From Oxyruncus cristatus (Eukaryota; Chordata; Aves; Passeriformes; Cotingidae): 64,000 nucleotides of DNA. The stretch is taken from NCBI GenBank assembly GCA_013399855.1, contig VXAY01002873.1, positions 943,643-1,007,642 on the forward strand, given 5' to 3'. The position numbers were made by a program, and so were the translations under genes. The notes beneath the pieces were generated by a model. It was not told the origin of the DNA. It saw only the letters and a program-made list of their open reading frames with translations, and did no database searches. Of the stretch, positions 35,173 to 48,966 are shown piece by piece. Every line of letters starts with the position of its first letter. The first letter of the stretch is position 1.

Positions 35173-36152
35173 AGCAATGCTCTTGGACTATGACAAAAAA
35201 GGCAAGACTAAATCTCCAGAGGTTTAAGAAGACTCCAAAGAGAGGATTTTTCACATCAAACCTTCAGGAGAGATCACTGCAGAAGAAATAGAAACAGCTA
35301 CAGACTGACTGTAAGGGCGCAGTGACAAACAGTAACTCAGGGCGTGAGAACTGACACTCTGTGCCTTACACCTACAAAGTAGAAGTCTTTTCCTGGGATA
35401 GTGAACTTCAGTCCTTTCTGGGCTTCAATGAAAACTTCAAGGCAGATTTATGAATTATCTGACAAAAGACAGTTAAAGCCCCCTCAAGACCTTCCTCAAA
35501 GAGATATTTACAAGGAGGCCACATCTCGAAGTCTGCCCAAAGACATCGGTTAACAATTACAGCTGTTACACCTCCATGCTGCCGGAAGCCCACTCTTTAC
35601 TAGAGTACAATGTGATGGTTTATATCATCTGCTGCCTAAACACAAGCCATCACCCTGAGAAACAAAGACTGGAAAGGGCATGTTCTGACCCCATCCCATC
35701 TCCTTCTCCTGGACTGGGGTAAATGAAGTCTACTGTTTCTCATCTAGCCATCCAGAGCTCAGTGTTTCATGCTGCCTCTTCTGAAAAACCAAAGAAGGGA
35801 TTAATCCACCTTCCAGCAGGAAGGATGTGGTTCTGGGCAGCAGTGACCCTCAATGCTCTCCCGCAATACTGATACCCCGACCCACCATCCCTGAGCATTG
35901 TCAGTCAGAGCCCACTGTGGTCAGAGACAGTCCTGGAGCAGCCAAAGTAGGGGAGTTTCCATGCAATTTTCCTGTGCAATTCTGAGCAAACTTCTCCTCT
36001 CTGCCAGAGGCTAGCGTATAGTAACTGACAGAAACATCACCTTCCTTGGCCTCCTTCTACAACCTAAACCAAATCCTCCAAGGATACAATTTTCCAACCT
36101 AAGTGCCCTATCGGCAATTTAGAGAGTAGTTTTGAAAAATGCTTGATCCTTA

Positions 36153-36302
<150 letters not shown>

Positions 36303-36761
36303 TCAGAGTCATACATCAATAAAATTGATGTTTCCTTAGTTACCTACACATAAAATCCAAAAGTAAATGATGCTTCTTAAAGCAGCAAGGTTTGCATCCT
36401 AAAACTTTCAGGGGTCTTTTCTGCAACTAAGGCAGCAACTTACGCAGAAGTCACATATTGATAAGAAAACTACTGCTTTCTGTATGCTTTCAGTCAGATT
36501 ATGGAAGTATACACTACTTTGGTATTCTGAATGGAAAGCATACTTGACTTGGATAAAATTTTTCCTCTCTAGTAACATTTCCTTTAAATCAAATAAAAAT
36601 TAAACCTGTAAATAGAAAAAAAATCTAACTAATGTTAGCAAAGGGTAAAAATGTTATGCAACATTGAAGAGCAAAGTACAATATTCCAACTTAGTTACCG
36701 TCAGTCTAATACTGTGTTTAAAACAATGACTGAAATTAAGAGATCAAATACTTTTATTTCA

Positions 36762-38023
36762 GAGATTGACAGAGCAGGGGTTCACTAAAGGAAGGTCCTA
36801 TTTAACTAATTTGATATCCTTTTATAACAAGGTCACCCACCCAGTGGATGAAGGGAAGGTGATGGATGTGGTTTTCAGTAATGCTTTTGATACCGCCCCT
36901 CACAGCATCCTTCAGGACAACTTGTCCAGATGTGGGATGAGGGGGTTCACAGTGTGCTGATTGAAGAACTGGCTGAAGGGCAGAGCTCAAAGGGTTGTAG
37001 TGAATCTGGCTGGTGATCAGTCACCAGTGGTCCTCAGGGCTCAATTTTAGGGTGCCTGTTCTGCTTATTTATTAACAACCTGCAGGCAAGAGTTGAATGC
37101 ACCATTACTAAGTTTCCTGATAATACCAAACTGGGAGGTGCCGCTCACTCTCTTGAAGGACAAGAGGTCTTGCAGAGGGATGTAGATAGATTGGAGCATT
37201 GGGCAGTGATTAATGGCATGAAGTTTAACAAGTTGAAATACCAGATTCTGCACCTGGGATAGATTAATGTCAGACACAAGTATACAGTGGGAGAGGAGTG
37301 GCTGGAGAGCATCCCTGCAGAAAGGGATCTGGGGGTGCTGGTCAGCAGCAGGCTCGGTAGGAGTTGGCAGTGTGTCCTGAAGCCAAGAGGCCAGACCCCG
37401 TCCTGGAGTCCATCAAACACAGCGTCAGCAGCCATTCAAAAGAGGGGATTATCCCGCTGTGTTCAGCATTGGTGCAGCCTCACCTGAAACACTGTGTGCT
37501 ATTCTGGGCCCTACAATTTAAGAAGCTTGGTTTTTTGCCCTCCATTTCCAGAAGAGGGCAACAAAGTTGATGAAAGGGCTGACAAGCATGTCCTATGAGG
37601 AGCATCTAAAGAACTTGGGCTTGCCTGTTTTGGAGAGAAGGAGGCTGAGGGATGACCTCATTGCTCTCTGCAGCTTCCTGAGGAGAAGTGAAGAGGGAGG
37701 TGTGGATCTCTTGTCTCTGGTATCCAGTGACAGGTCACGTGGGAATGGTTCAAAGCTGCACCAGGGGAGGTTTATACTGGACATTAGGAAGCATTCCTTT
37801 ACGGAGAGGGTTGTCAAAGACTCGTAAAGGCTTCCTAGGGAGGTGGCTGATGTCCCAGGCCTGGCAGCATTAAAGAGTCATTTGGACAACGCTCTTAATA
37901 ACAGGCTTTAACTCCTGACCAGCCCCAAGGTGGTCAGGCAATTGGACTAGGTGATCATTGTAGATCTCTTCTGACTGAAATACACTGTTCTGTTCTGTTC
38001 TATTCTATTTCATTTCATTCTCC
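36762..38023 (+). mobile_element. CR1 LINE, about 1.26 kb, with decayed end of the reverse-transcriptase ORF
   Basis: The longest CR1 in the window. The 5' part encodes a degraded reverse-transcriptase stretch in frame from 36766 (EQGFTKGRSYLTNLISFYNK, then VTHPVDEGKVMDVVFSNAFD), which ends at a TGA near 36958. Downstream are GACAACTTGTCCAGATGTGG, ACCAAACTGGGAGGTG and the 3' noncoding blocks (GGCTTCCTAGGGAGGTGGCT, CTCTTAATAACAGGC). The tail is GATCATTGTAGATCTCTTCT, then TGTTCTGTTCTATTCTATTT. Stops and frameshifts throughout make it a non-autonomous relic. It lies antisense to SLCO5A1, starting about 475 bp upstream of exon 3. Confidence 0.93.
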
Positions 38024-40650
38024 TAATCCATCTTCCTTCCTTAATGCATCCTGCACCCTTTTAAGATGCTTCTGCCCTGCTTCCCATACTGTCTTACCCT
38101 AAGTACGAAAGGCAAGGGGGTGGAAAGGATGGTCTCTGCTGTCTACTCATGTGCCTTGTACCGCTGAAACCTGAGCTGCAGCAGCACAACACCACTTGCT
38201 CAGCTGCTGCAGATCCTCTAGTAGCACAAAAAACAACTGATTATCTAATTGTCTGTAATACTCTCTCTATGTCCACATGGTTACTGTGGACCAGTCACTC
38301 CCCACAGCAGTATGTAGACTCCATCCTTTTTGGTCCCACCCTCAATCAGGCATGCAGAACCATAGACTGCAGCAGCTGAAGAAGCATAACCGAGTTGTTA
38401 AGGCTTGAGTTTTCGTGTTACCAATTACAAAATTATATCTCATGGATAAAATAAGCAAAAAGAAATCACTGAATCTGCCTGATTAAACCAAAGTAACTTG
38501 CGTATTTTCATCTATGCTTTGAAATAAGAGAATGAAGAAAAAGAGCATTCTCACCAGTAAAAAGGGACTGCTGAGAGCTACACTGCAGAGAAAAAAATCA
38601 CAGAATCTACCACAAAAGGCAAAACTGCCTACGGTAAAAAATGCTTCAAGACAACAAATCGATTACAGAGTTTTATCACTTTTAATGTTACATTTTTGCA
38701 AACACATTTTGGGGTTTTATGAAACTGCAATTTTAAATAATTAGATTTTGCTGAAGTCCTTTTTGCAAAATTGTTTTCAGAATCTTGTCCACTGTTTAAA
38801 TTTATTCCAGACATGTTCCCTACTGGACTGATGGTAAACAATCCTTGACATGCCTAAAATGCTCCATCAGACATTGAAACACTGCTCCTTAGCAGCAAGT
38901 GGCTAGAAAAATGCCACAGTAACTGTCATTTGCAAAATTCACAACATGAGGAGGGGAAAATAAACCAACCTCCACATTCCCACAACCTTCATCCATTATA
39001 ATAATTTTTTTTCTACAAATATTTGCTTGGAAAATTGAATCAAATAGCTACAGCAAACTCAGATCTCTAAAAGTTTTACAGAGGAAACACAAAGGGAGTG
39101 ACCTAATCCATTCATTTCAGTATTCAGAAAAAATACTTAATACTGCATTAATTTAGCTTTACTTCCACCACTGAAACCAGCAGCATGCAGCAACTGCTTA
39201 GGCTTCAAAGCACTACTACAAAGCAGTGTATTTTACACACCTGAAAACTTCAGAGTGTTTTTCTTTGTAAGCAGACACACTGTACAGTAAAGATAAAAGT
39301 AACAGTGTACACTGTGCTCCTTTAGAGGCGGAAGTGCTGTCGACAATTTCAGGAGTGTTTTTAAATTACTGTATGCTCTTCAGGCTTCAGGATTATTTTT
39401 TTTTAAATATAACTTACAAACAAAGTGTAACTTTCAGAATCTTACAGAAAACACAGAGCCTCCATGTTCCTGGTCAATGGCAGGAGGAAACATGAGCAGC
39501 CAAGTTCCACAATTGCGATTTTAAATTACACTGCAGCATCTTTCTCAGCAGGTAGTAATGGTCACTATCAGAAACTAGACAACAAGTGCAAGAAACTGAT
39601 TTGGACTTCTAAGTGGGACTAAAGATAGAGTACGGCAAGTATAAGATTTTGATATTTCGAAATTAGGTACTTGAAAAAATCTGCCACAAACTTCCAAAAC
39701 TTGGAGTGGAAGTGAAGGGAGAGCCATCTCCATGCATCAAGTTGGCAGGCTACTCCAGCATCTTGGACCCTTGAAATTCTGGTCACAGCCCTCACAGCTA
39801 TGTTATGGAATAAAGATGTTTTTGATTCCCAATTAGGCCACCAGGATTACCAGTTGATATGGAAAGGAAACCACACTGAAAACAGATTCTATTAGTGCAT
39901 CATCAAAACTGTACCTGCTTCACAAATAAAAAATTCTATGGAAAACTCTTTCGTATTTTTTTCCATCAGAACCCTAGAAGTCTCTAGCTGCTGGATGAAA
40001 AAGGTTCTAAAACACGTAAATGGTGTAGGAGCACCTTCCTTTCTGCCTCCTGCCTGGGATTTCAGATAGTTCTTTTTGGTCCATCCTCTTTGGGCCATGA
40101 TCTGGGATCCTCATGTACAGAATTGCACTGATTCAACAGCTGAGCAGTTTAAACAGAAATAACAAACATTTTTATCAGGGAACAAGCTGGAGTATTGTGA
40201 TGCTGAGGCAGGACACATAGTATCCAGACAATATTTTAAACTGTACCTAAGGAAATACAGGATTTGTCTTTTATGCCTAGTGCTTGGATTTGCAAGTTGC
40301 CTTCCAATTTCTTATGTCATAAAAAGCTATGCTGTAAAATAGCAGTAATACGTCCTTTCACATGATAACAGAGGTGATGTACAATCTAGAAGTTTAAGCT
40401 CTACTCCAAACAATAAATCATCTTCAACAAATAAAATAAGGAAACTACTGTTAATATAGATATATGGGTTACAACACTGACCTGATTCTCTTCTAATTGG
40501 TTTGCACTGAAATGAAAAATTGTACTCCTCCGATTTACTGCATTAGCCATGCAAGTTTAATGCTGGCAAGTCACGGAGTACAATTCTCTGGGAACCTTGG
40601 TCTCCCTAGGAAAGCACACCTGCAGGTCACGCCACTCCTAACTGACTTCA

Positions 40651-40785
40651 CAGAATATTCTGGGTTTAAAGTGACCCACAGAGATCATCAAGTCCAACTC
40701 TTAAGTGAGTGGCCCATACAGGGATCAAATCTACAACCTTGGCATTATTAGCACTGTGCTCAAACCAACTGAGATAGTCTTGGGG
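40651..40785 (-). mobile_element. tRNA-Ile-derived SINE with CR1-like 3' tail (passerine SINE type)
   Basis: On the minus strand the element reads TATCTCAGTTGGTTTGAGC (A-box region), GTGCTAATAATGCCAAGG (anticodon loop CTAATAA, anticodon AAT at 40749-40747), AGATTTGATCC (degenerate B box) and GTATGGGCCA, closely following tRNA-Ile(AAT). It continues into GAGTTGGACTTGATGATCTC, TGTGGGTCACTTTAA and CCCAGAATATTCTG, a CR1-type 3' end. This head-tail architecture is that of the tRNA-Ile/CR1 SINE described from zebra finch and other passerines. The decayed B box and the LINE tail show it is a SINE, not a functional tRNA gene. Confidence 0.82.
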
Positions 40786-43700
40786 TGATTTACAGACATC
40801 TGAGAACTACTCGTGACATTCAACACAACCAGCTCAAACTGGACCTGGCAGAACCCAGAAGTCTGATGTAGCTTGCTGCTGCTGTGATGTAGCATCCTAA
40901 GTCCTCAAAGCAAAGCACAGGTTGGTTGACTGAGATTAGATGTCCTTTAAACAAAACAATTACAAAGACCTTGCAGATTTTTAAAGTCTCCCTTTTCTCT
41001 GAAGATCTCAGTGTTAGATCTCACTGTTGTGAGGAGGAGTTTGCACTACCAATCATACCTCTTCCTCTGGATGTACCTTCTCCTCAGTGATGAGGGATAG
41101 CCTTTCCCAGCCATCCCAAACCCAGTCTTTCAGATCATAGGTCTACCTCTGACATGGACTGTAGATAAGTAAAAACATCCTCATTCAGACAGAGTTAGTT
41201 AAGTGTCCATTTTCCCCCATGATATCTATTCATAACTACTTTAATTCTTTTGAAGTTTTGTACCTGAGGAGCTTCTCTGCCTCACTGAGCATGTCCTTGG
41301 TATGACATACTGTCTCAACAGGCACAACATCAAACTAGCAAGGTTGTCTAGTTTCAAAACTGCAGCTGACTGTGGCTAGCCAGGCTTAGCCACAAACTGC
41401 CATCACAACTAAGATGTTGGATGGAAGAGAGAAAGGGAGTCAAAGAAACAGTAACCCAATTACACGTGGAATTTACCTACCAATGTGAAATAAGATTAAA
41501 CAATGTCATTCTTCTCCACCGAAAAGTTTATCCTAGGATACGTTGCAAGGAATGCTGCCATTGTGACAACCTTTGACAAAATTATTGTCTATTGCTTTTA
41601 TTCATAGAGATTCTCCTTCAACAGGAGAAAGCTTTACATAGAACCCATTGCAGCACAGTCTTTATGACTACAGAAAGATGGACTGAATCCTCTACAGGTC
41701 CGAAAATCTCTGTGTTCACATCACATGCATGAAATAACTCTCTCACCAAAGATTTTATTTTTTTTAGTCTACCCACATACAGAAGTATAATGAGACAGAG
41801 GTCATAAAAATACTGTGAATGCCCTTCTCCTCTTCTAGTCACACCAAATGACATCTTCAACAGGCTCTACATATGGGAATATACAACATATGTTGCTGTA
41901 GTACCCTCAAATGCGTAAGTTAACCCTCTGACTGTGCCTCTTTATATTAGCCACGCTAGTACCAATTAAAGTCACAAGTCACATATTGTGCCCAGATGAA
42001 CAGAAACTACACATTAGTGAGCTATCACAGGCTCTCTGGCTTCTGGGTTCTAAAAAATCCACTTTGGTTTAAAAAGTGAAAAAAAAAAGGCATATATTGC
42101 TCAGGCCCTCTCATCTCCTCTGTGCGCACACACATGTCACCATATAGAGTTTATCACTGGAGGAGGAAGAACATTTCTGAAAGATCCGATTGTTCAAATC
42201 TTGGCAGCACATCACCATAGTACAACTGTTCATTTCATACATGTTTAAGGCAGAATTTGACCTTTATTCTATTTTCAATGGAAGTTTAGAATTCGCAAAA
42301 TCCTGCAAAAGCTACAGCATGCATTCTGAAAGTATATTATATATATATACATGTATTCATGGATGCATATGCAAGTTTTCCCTGTCAGAATAGTACAGGA
42401 ATTCTAATAGATTTTGCAGGATACAAAATGAATCCCCTGTAGTTGTGAAGTAGAGTTGGAAGTCCAGAAGTATAGTTTACTTCATTGAAGCAATAACTCA
42501 GTTTCCTACTTGTTGAACAACACTCATCCTGAAAGAACAGCACAAAGTAGAATAAAAACAACAACAAAAAGAAAATATTCATGTGAATTTGCAGGAAAAG
42601 CCCCGTGTTTACAGATTACCTGATTAAAACTTGAGGAGTGAACTTTAACAGAAATACAAGTTCAACTTTATATAATCCTTCATCTTTATATGTCAGGAAA
42701 TTTAGAAGGCTACATGTTAAAAACAATAGTCACGGGATTACTGTCTGGGATTTTGCAAGCAAAAGAAGCACTATCATGCTATGGTACCATAAGACCCACC
42801 CCAGTCCTACCAGCAGCACATTTTCTTGGGAAGCTGTACTATGCTGTCACTGGAAAATAAGTAGCACTGTGTTTTCTCCAGGGTGAAGAGCAGGTTTTGG
42901 TTTCCCCACAGTAAAAAAGGCACAGATTTCAATGGAGAATATCTCTCAGCTCTCCCCTGTTCCTCTCATGTCCCTGGCACCATGGTGGGGTAACAAAGAA
43001 TAAACATAAAGGAGCTTTCAAAGAAGCATTGCTCCCATTTATAAAGGCATATTTACCTCATTCTGTCTAAATTCACCCACACAGAAGCTACCCAAAAAGA
43101 CTTGGGTTTAACCACTCTTTTGAGCCTAAGGACACAGAACTGAGCTGTGAGCAGAAGCCAGGCAGAGTCCTCAGAAGTTTTTAAAGTCAGGAAACTGGTT
43201 GACTTCCTTCTTTTCTTCATGAACACACAACCAAAGCTATCTCTACATGCTTTAGGATTTTTTCTTTAATGAGGTTATTTGCTCAGGAAAAAACAATGCT
43301 TTGAGCATTAGTGCAGTTCAGATAATAATGTACAGCTCAGATCTTTAAATCACTTCCCTTCAAACCATATCAGTGTTACTACGACTTTAATAGTCTCTCA
43401 GATCCAGTGCTCCACTCAAAACAATAAACAAAGCAACAAAACTGTTCTGTAGCCTCCCTTGATCTTCGTATAGAATATATTTGTCACTATTTTTACAAGC
43501 AGATTCCACAGACCTGGAAGACAAATTTTACAGAGAAGCATAACTAAATTTTACACGCCTATTATGCAAACAAAAATGAATGGCCCAGTTTACCACTCTA
43601 TTAAAAAATGCTGGAAGTCAAATTAAATAAACTATGTCCCGTGACTTGCCAATGCCAGACGAAAAGCATTTTTAAGATTTTTACTTTTCTCTTCCAGCTT

Positions 43701-44454
43701 TATAACTAACGTATCATTTGTATCAAACGAGATATCATTCCCTGACTTAAATAGTTAAGGTTCTTCATGCTTTGTACTCTCCATTTGTGGTCATATTCCA
43801 AAACATTACAATCCTTTTCACTGGAACCAATTCTAGTATCACCATAAAACCCCAGAAAAATTAGCCCAAAGAAAACAAACTAAAATAGGCTATCTATCCC
43901 AAAGTATGCCTCTTGTATACACTGCCACTGTAATGCTGCTTCAAGTCACTTGCCATGCTGTGGAGCCACAGTGCCTACAAAGCAATTCAATTTACACCAA
44001 AATTTCACAGACTCAGTACTTGTCTTTTGGTTACACGACCAACAGATGTGTGCATCCAATTCAAAATCTGAAAATAATTGAAAATAACAAAGATGAAAGG
44101 CTTACACTGGTACCATGTTATTTCAGCCTTAGAGATACTTGGCTTAAGAAATTATTGCCTCAAGAAAAACTACTCTCATGCTTAAAATGAGAGTCTTTAT
44201 TTCTTTATTCCTAAGAACTATGGAAGTAGAAACCCATGGGACAACTGGAGATTGTCCCATTCTTTAGGGATGACCGTTTTGTTTGGAACACACAAATATT
44301 ATTTGGTGGTTTTCTTCAAAATCTGTCTTTTCTCTCTTTATATTCACCTATAAACAAACATATGCCGATAATATTACCAAGAATGACTTGTGGTTAGTAA
44401 GTAACTATGAAAAAGACATATCTGCTGTAAGAGATTAATAAAAACAGCTGCAAC

Positions 44455-44481
44455 TTCTGAGTGCAATTTCTGAGTGCAATT
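44455..44481. repeat. 13-bp tandem duplication
   Basis: TCTGAGTGCAATT occurs twice in direct succession (CTTCTGAGTGCAATTTCTGA then GTGCAATTTC). A minor slippage duplication. Confidence 0.7.
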
Positions 44482-47400
44482 TCCTATCGGTCAACTGAAT
44501 TTAGACACCATGCATGAGGAAATTCTTAGATTGGATAATTAAGCAAATCAGGTTTTCTCAGCTTTATCAGTTTTTAAACCAATCCTAACATAAGAACCTT
44601 CTAGTGATGGTATTCCAAAAGCACATACAACTATCTTGTACTTCAGGCATATGGGAAGTCCCCACTGATGTGAATGTTTGCGTGACCAAAGATAAACATG
44701 TCTATACTTGCATGATCAGAACATAAACTGAAAGCAAAGATGCTCTGACATTCTTTCCATGGACTCAAAGCCATTGGTTCCCTAAATAGATAGGGTTCTT
44801 TTAAAAAACAGAAGTGTCAACAACTGCTTAAATGCATAAAAGAGCAATCAAAACTGTCTTAAAACTCTCATTTTTTTTTCCATACAGAGGATTTTTTGAT
44901 GTAGAAAAGTGCTGTTATTGAAATTTAGGTCTCAGAGAGATGCACACACTACTTGTCCTGAACACAGTCAGAATGTCCAAAGATGCAACAAAAGGCAAAA
45001 CTCTGCTCATGGCTATTATTTTCTGGAAATCCGTTCTTGAAAAAGCTCCACATTTCAAATTCTTCAAGTCTCTTTTGCTATCTTGCATTACAAATACAAG
45101 ACAACATATCCCAAGAAGTTCACTAGGTGTGAATTCCCAAACCCTAACTTTTCAAAAGAGCATATTTCTTAAAGATGTTTTCTTTTGTGAATACCTTTAA
45201 CTAAGGGAACTAGACAGAGATGCTGACCATTCATGTTAACGCCTACTCAGTGACTCCTCCGTCCCTTGTGAATTCCTAGTCTGTCAGCATTCCAAAGTTT
45301 TGATTTCCCAACAGAACAAAGCAATGAAATGTCATTAGTGTTCATTTCCATACAGAAAATTATATACGGGACATAACTATTAACCTAAATCCTAAGCAAG
45401 CTACTACTCCAAATTATTTTAAAAACCTTTAACATCCCAAATTCAAGAAGTAACTAGTTCAATAATTCCACTGTATTATTTCCCATTCATTCAAACACCG
45501 AGAGCTAAAGCCACAGCAGTGAATCTAACATTTGCATTAGAAGTATTCTTGAAGTCTGTGTGGCTACTCTCATGAGGCAGGCAGGATTTGGCACTTCTGT
45601 GCTATTACTCAGTGATGTTCCTAATACAAGCACATTGAAGCTGTTGGCTGTTTTTAAGGTACTGAAACAGTCTCTTCATAGTCATTCTTTCCATTAAGTC
45701 ATGTCAAGTGGGAATATCTCATCTCTGCCTTTTAATTGCTTGGCTTTGGGGTTTTTTATAATGGTTTGGCAGTTGAGGCAACACATACACATTTAATTTT
45801 CACTAGGGATTATCCCCAGGCACGTGCTTACGGACTCTGTTCATCTCAACTTCTTAAAACTAATTTTAATTTCTTTAGCACTACTTCTAACTAAACTAGA
45901 GTGAGGCTGGGTTGTTCACTTGCATGTCATTCCCTTTTCTTTAGGCTATCATAACTGAAAAATATCAAGCTGTGAAAGCTGAGCTTTGGCCTTCAAGCAG
46001 ACCTCACCAAGTAGATCACAAATAAGAAAACAGAAAAAAAAAAAAGGAGATCAAATTTTAAATCACAGCAATAAAGCCCATGTGCATAGCTACAAAACCA
46101 GCAGAACCTAGCCCAGAGGAGTATTTCAGAATAGTTGTATTGTGCTTGATTTGTAATTCAGTCTACATTATCTTCAGGTAGTCCAAGAGCACAATCCAAC
46201 AGGAATATATTGTTCAGGTCCTCTCATTTCTCTAACTGGAAGAATGTACCCACTCCACTCCTGCAGGAAAATCAGGGTGAGATTTATCTGGCACAGGACC
46301 AGATATTTCGAGTATGTCATCATGCACCATGGGAAGAACCAGAAATAAGAACCAATTCCTTAGCAAAATCTACATACACTAAATACACTAAATACCCAAT
46401 GTCTATGGATCTGGGCTTTACCAGTTATTGTGCACAAACCAGCTAATGGCACACGAATATCTGTTTTTCAGAGGCAGGTTTGACATGTATTCTTGCACAG
46501 TTCATCATTATTCAAAACCAGATCTTCCGTGCCTAGGAAAGACAATGTGAGGAAGCAGCAAAGATAGACCAAATATCTACTGATATGGAAGGTTAGGTGC
46601 TGATAGTCAAAGAATATATTCACTTTTTCTTTGTCCCACCAGCATGACAAGAGAACAAAAAAGTAAAGGGAGAAATAATTCAATCATATTCTCTCAATTA
46701 ATTTCCTTTCAAAAACCGGTTTCTGCCTAGGAGGCACACGTTAATTATTTAAAATGCTGGTGATCATTTTTCCCTTCACTACCTCTCCCTCATAGACTGC
46801 AAGGAAGGGCAAGCCATCATTTCTTCTTATTTTCTTTGTAAATTGCACTTACATTTTCATCTTTCAACTGAAACAACAGGAATCACAGTTCATTACTCAT
46901 ATCTGACTGAAAATTTGCCTGTAAGCAAAAGCACGTTATTCCAGTAATTTGCAGATGACCCTCTTAGTTTTATTAACATTTATTGTATTGCTAAAGAAGT
47001 TATTTTTCTACATTAAAAAAGGCTGAAAGCTGCAATAGCTCCAATAAACAAATATATTAAATGACAGTTGGCAAAGTGAAATGCAGAGAAATGTATAGTC
47101 ATATTTGAAACAATATTGAAAATACTATTACAGGTCAAAGAGTCTGAAAAACATTTCCATCCATGTGTAACAGTTATAAACAATGGAGGTTATTTATTTT
47201 AGCTAAAGGACAACACCCCCATTTTATGAAAACCTCCAAAGCTTCAAAATGTGGTCTTTATCCTAATAGGAACAATATTGTTTGGGCACTTCCATGACAT
47301 TGGAATTGTGCAGATGTCTCATTCTGGAAAAAAAACTTGAGCTTTCAGTTCTGGGTAAGGGTCCCTCCTTCTCTGTACTCTACAAAGGAATCGTAAGATA

Positions 47401-47782
47401 GATGTGAGAATTCATTCAACTCCATGTTCTGCTTGGGGACAAAAGAGTTTCTTGCTGCAGCACCAAATTTCACCATTCAAGCACAGTTTCCTTATCAACA
47501 ACAGACAGGTGATGAAAACAACAGGCTTTCCCTGCTTTCTCCACCGTTGCCCACTACAAAAAAAGCTTTTGGTTTTGATGCAACAGTTGAATGTTCTTAA
47601 TGGTTCTAATTGCAACTTCTAATAAAATTAGGGCAGGAAAAATAAAACCACCTAGAAGGAAAAGGTGCTTAGCCAGATCTTCAACAGCCTGGTCTTAGAT
47701 CTTGGATCAATACTATGCAAATAAAAGGTCTCTGCAGGGAACCCAGGCCATCACAAGCCTGACCATAGGCTACGTGGCCTTA

Positions 47783-48376
47783 TGTACTGCGTTTGTGTGG
47801 CAAGGTTTTGGTAGTGGAGGGTCTACAGGAGTAGCTTCTGCGAGAAGCTGCTACAAGTTTTCCCCATGTCCTGTACAGCCAATGCCAGATAGCTCCAAGA
47901 CAGACTCGCCGCTGGCCAAGGCCAAGCCACACTGGTGACACCTCTGGGATAACATATTAAGTAGGAAAAAAAAAAAACAAAAAACAATTTGTGCAATACC
48001 AGCAGCAGTTAGAAGAGAGAGAATATGTGAAAGAAACAGCCCTGCAGACCTCCAGGTCAGTGAAGGAGGCTGAGGAGCTGCTCCAAGTGCCAGAGCAGAG
48101 ATTCCCCTGTGGTTTGTAGTGAAGATCATGGTGAGGCAGGATGTCCTCCTGCAGCCCATTTCTCATTATCCTACTCTAATTTAATTCGTAATAAATTCAG
48201 GTAATTTCCCCAAGTCGAGTCTGTTTTGCCCATGATGGCAATTGTTGAATGATCTCTCCTGGTCCTTACCTCAATACACAATTTTTCATTATATTTTCTA
48301 TCCCCTGTACAGTTGAGGGGATTGCTGGAGCCATTTTGGTGGGCACCTGGCATCCATCCACAGTCAACCCACCACA
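47783..48376 (+). mobile_element. avian ERVL-like endogenous retroviral LTR
   Basis: About 594 bp. It contains blocks I recognise from a widespread avian ERVL-type LTR: TGTGTGGCAAGGTTTTGGTA, AGCTTCTGCGAGAAGCTGCT, CTCTGGGATAACATATTAAG (TATA region), AGCAGAGATTCCCCTGTGG and GAGTCTGTTTTGCCCATGA, ending GGGCACCTGGCATCC and CAACCCACCACA. AATAAA is at 48190-48195. I see no second LTR, primer-binding site or retroviral coding sequence next to it, so it is probably a solo LTR. Ends are approximate: no clear target-site duplication is visible. The family assignment is from memory. Confidence 0.6.
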
Positions 48377-48930
48377 CTGTAACATGAGCAAAGCAGAAGA
48401 AGCTTCTGTGGAGGACCACAGAATACCAGGATCACTGTGAGCTATCTAGGCCTTTACTTTTATTCACTGAACTAAAAGATTCCTGGGACTTAATACCTTG
48501 AATTAAAGAGGAACTAACCCTAAGTTAGGGAAAAGGTTATCTTCCCCCTTGTATAGACATCCCAGCTAGGGACAAATGCCATCAAGCAATGCCCCAGGAA
48601 CTCCTTCCTTCCCCATTGTTAAGGAGCTAACAGGTGCCCCATGGAGAAACAAATTGTTCCCAAATGACCGTAATGCTCTTGACACAGTCCCACGAAACAG
48701 GACACAGAAGTACAGAGCTGCTGCTGTAGATCCCTGAAAAGGTCCCGTTAAAACCCATAAAAAGACATGAACTGGCACAGGAGAAGTTTAAAAAAATGAA
48801 ACTGAGAACTCAGAGAGTCATCAAAAAAAGAGGGGAATACAGTTTTGCAAGAAACCAAAAGGAAGGAAATTAATTTATATTTTTGCTTTGAACAGAAAAC
48901 CACCACAGACACCATTTTTTAGGAACAAAC

Positions 48931-48966
48931 TGATTCTATAAATAAATATGATTCTATAAATACATA
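48931..48966. repeat. 18-bp tandem duplication
   Basis: TGATTCTATAAATAAATA is followed directly by TGATTCTATAAATACATA, one mismatch in 18 bases. TGATTCTAT resembles a CR1 terminal repeat unit, but no CR1 body precedes it. Confidence 0.75.

Noticed and set aside
36766..36960. Reverse-transcriptase-like ORF considered as a host gene
   Set aside because: It is the decayed C-terminal RT part of a CR1 LINE with an early stop and no intact upstream ORF.
40720..40785. tRNA-Ile-like sequence considered as a functional tRNA gene
   Set aside because: The B box and acceptor stem are decayed and the sequence runs into a CR1-like tail, so it is a SINE head.
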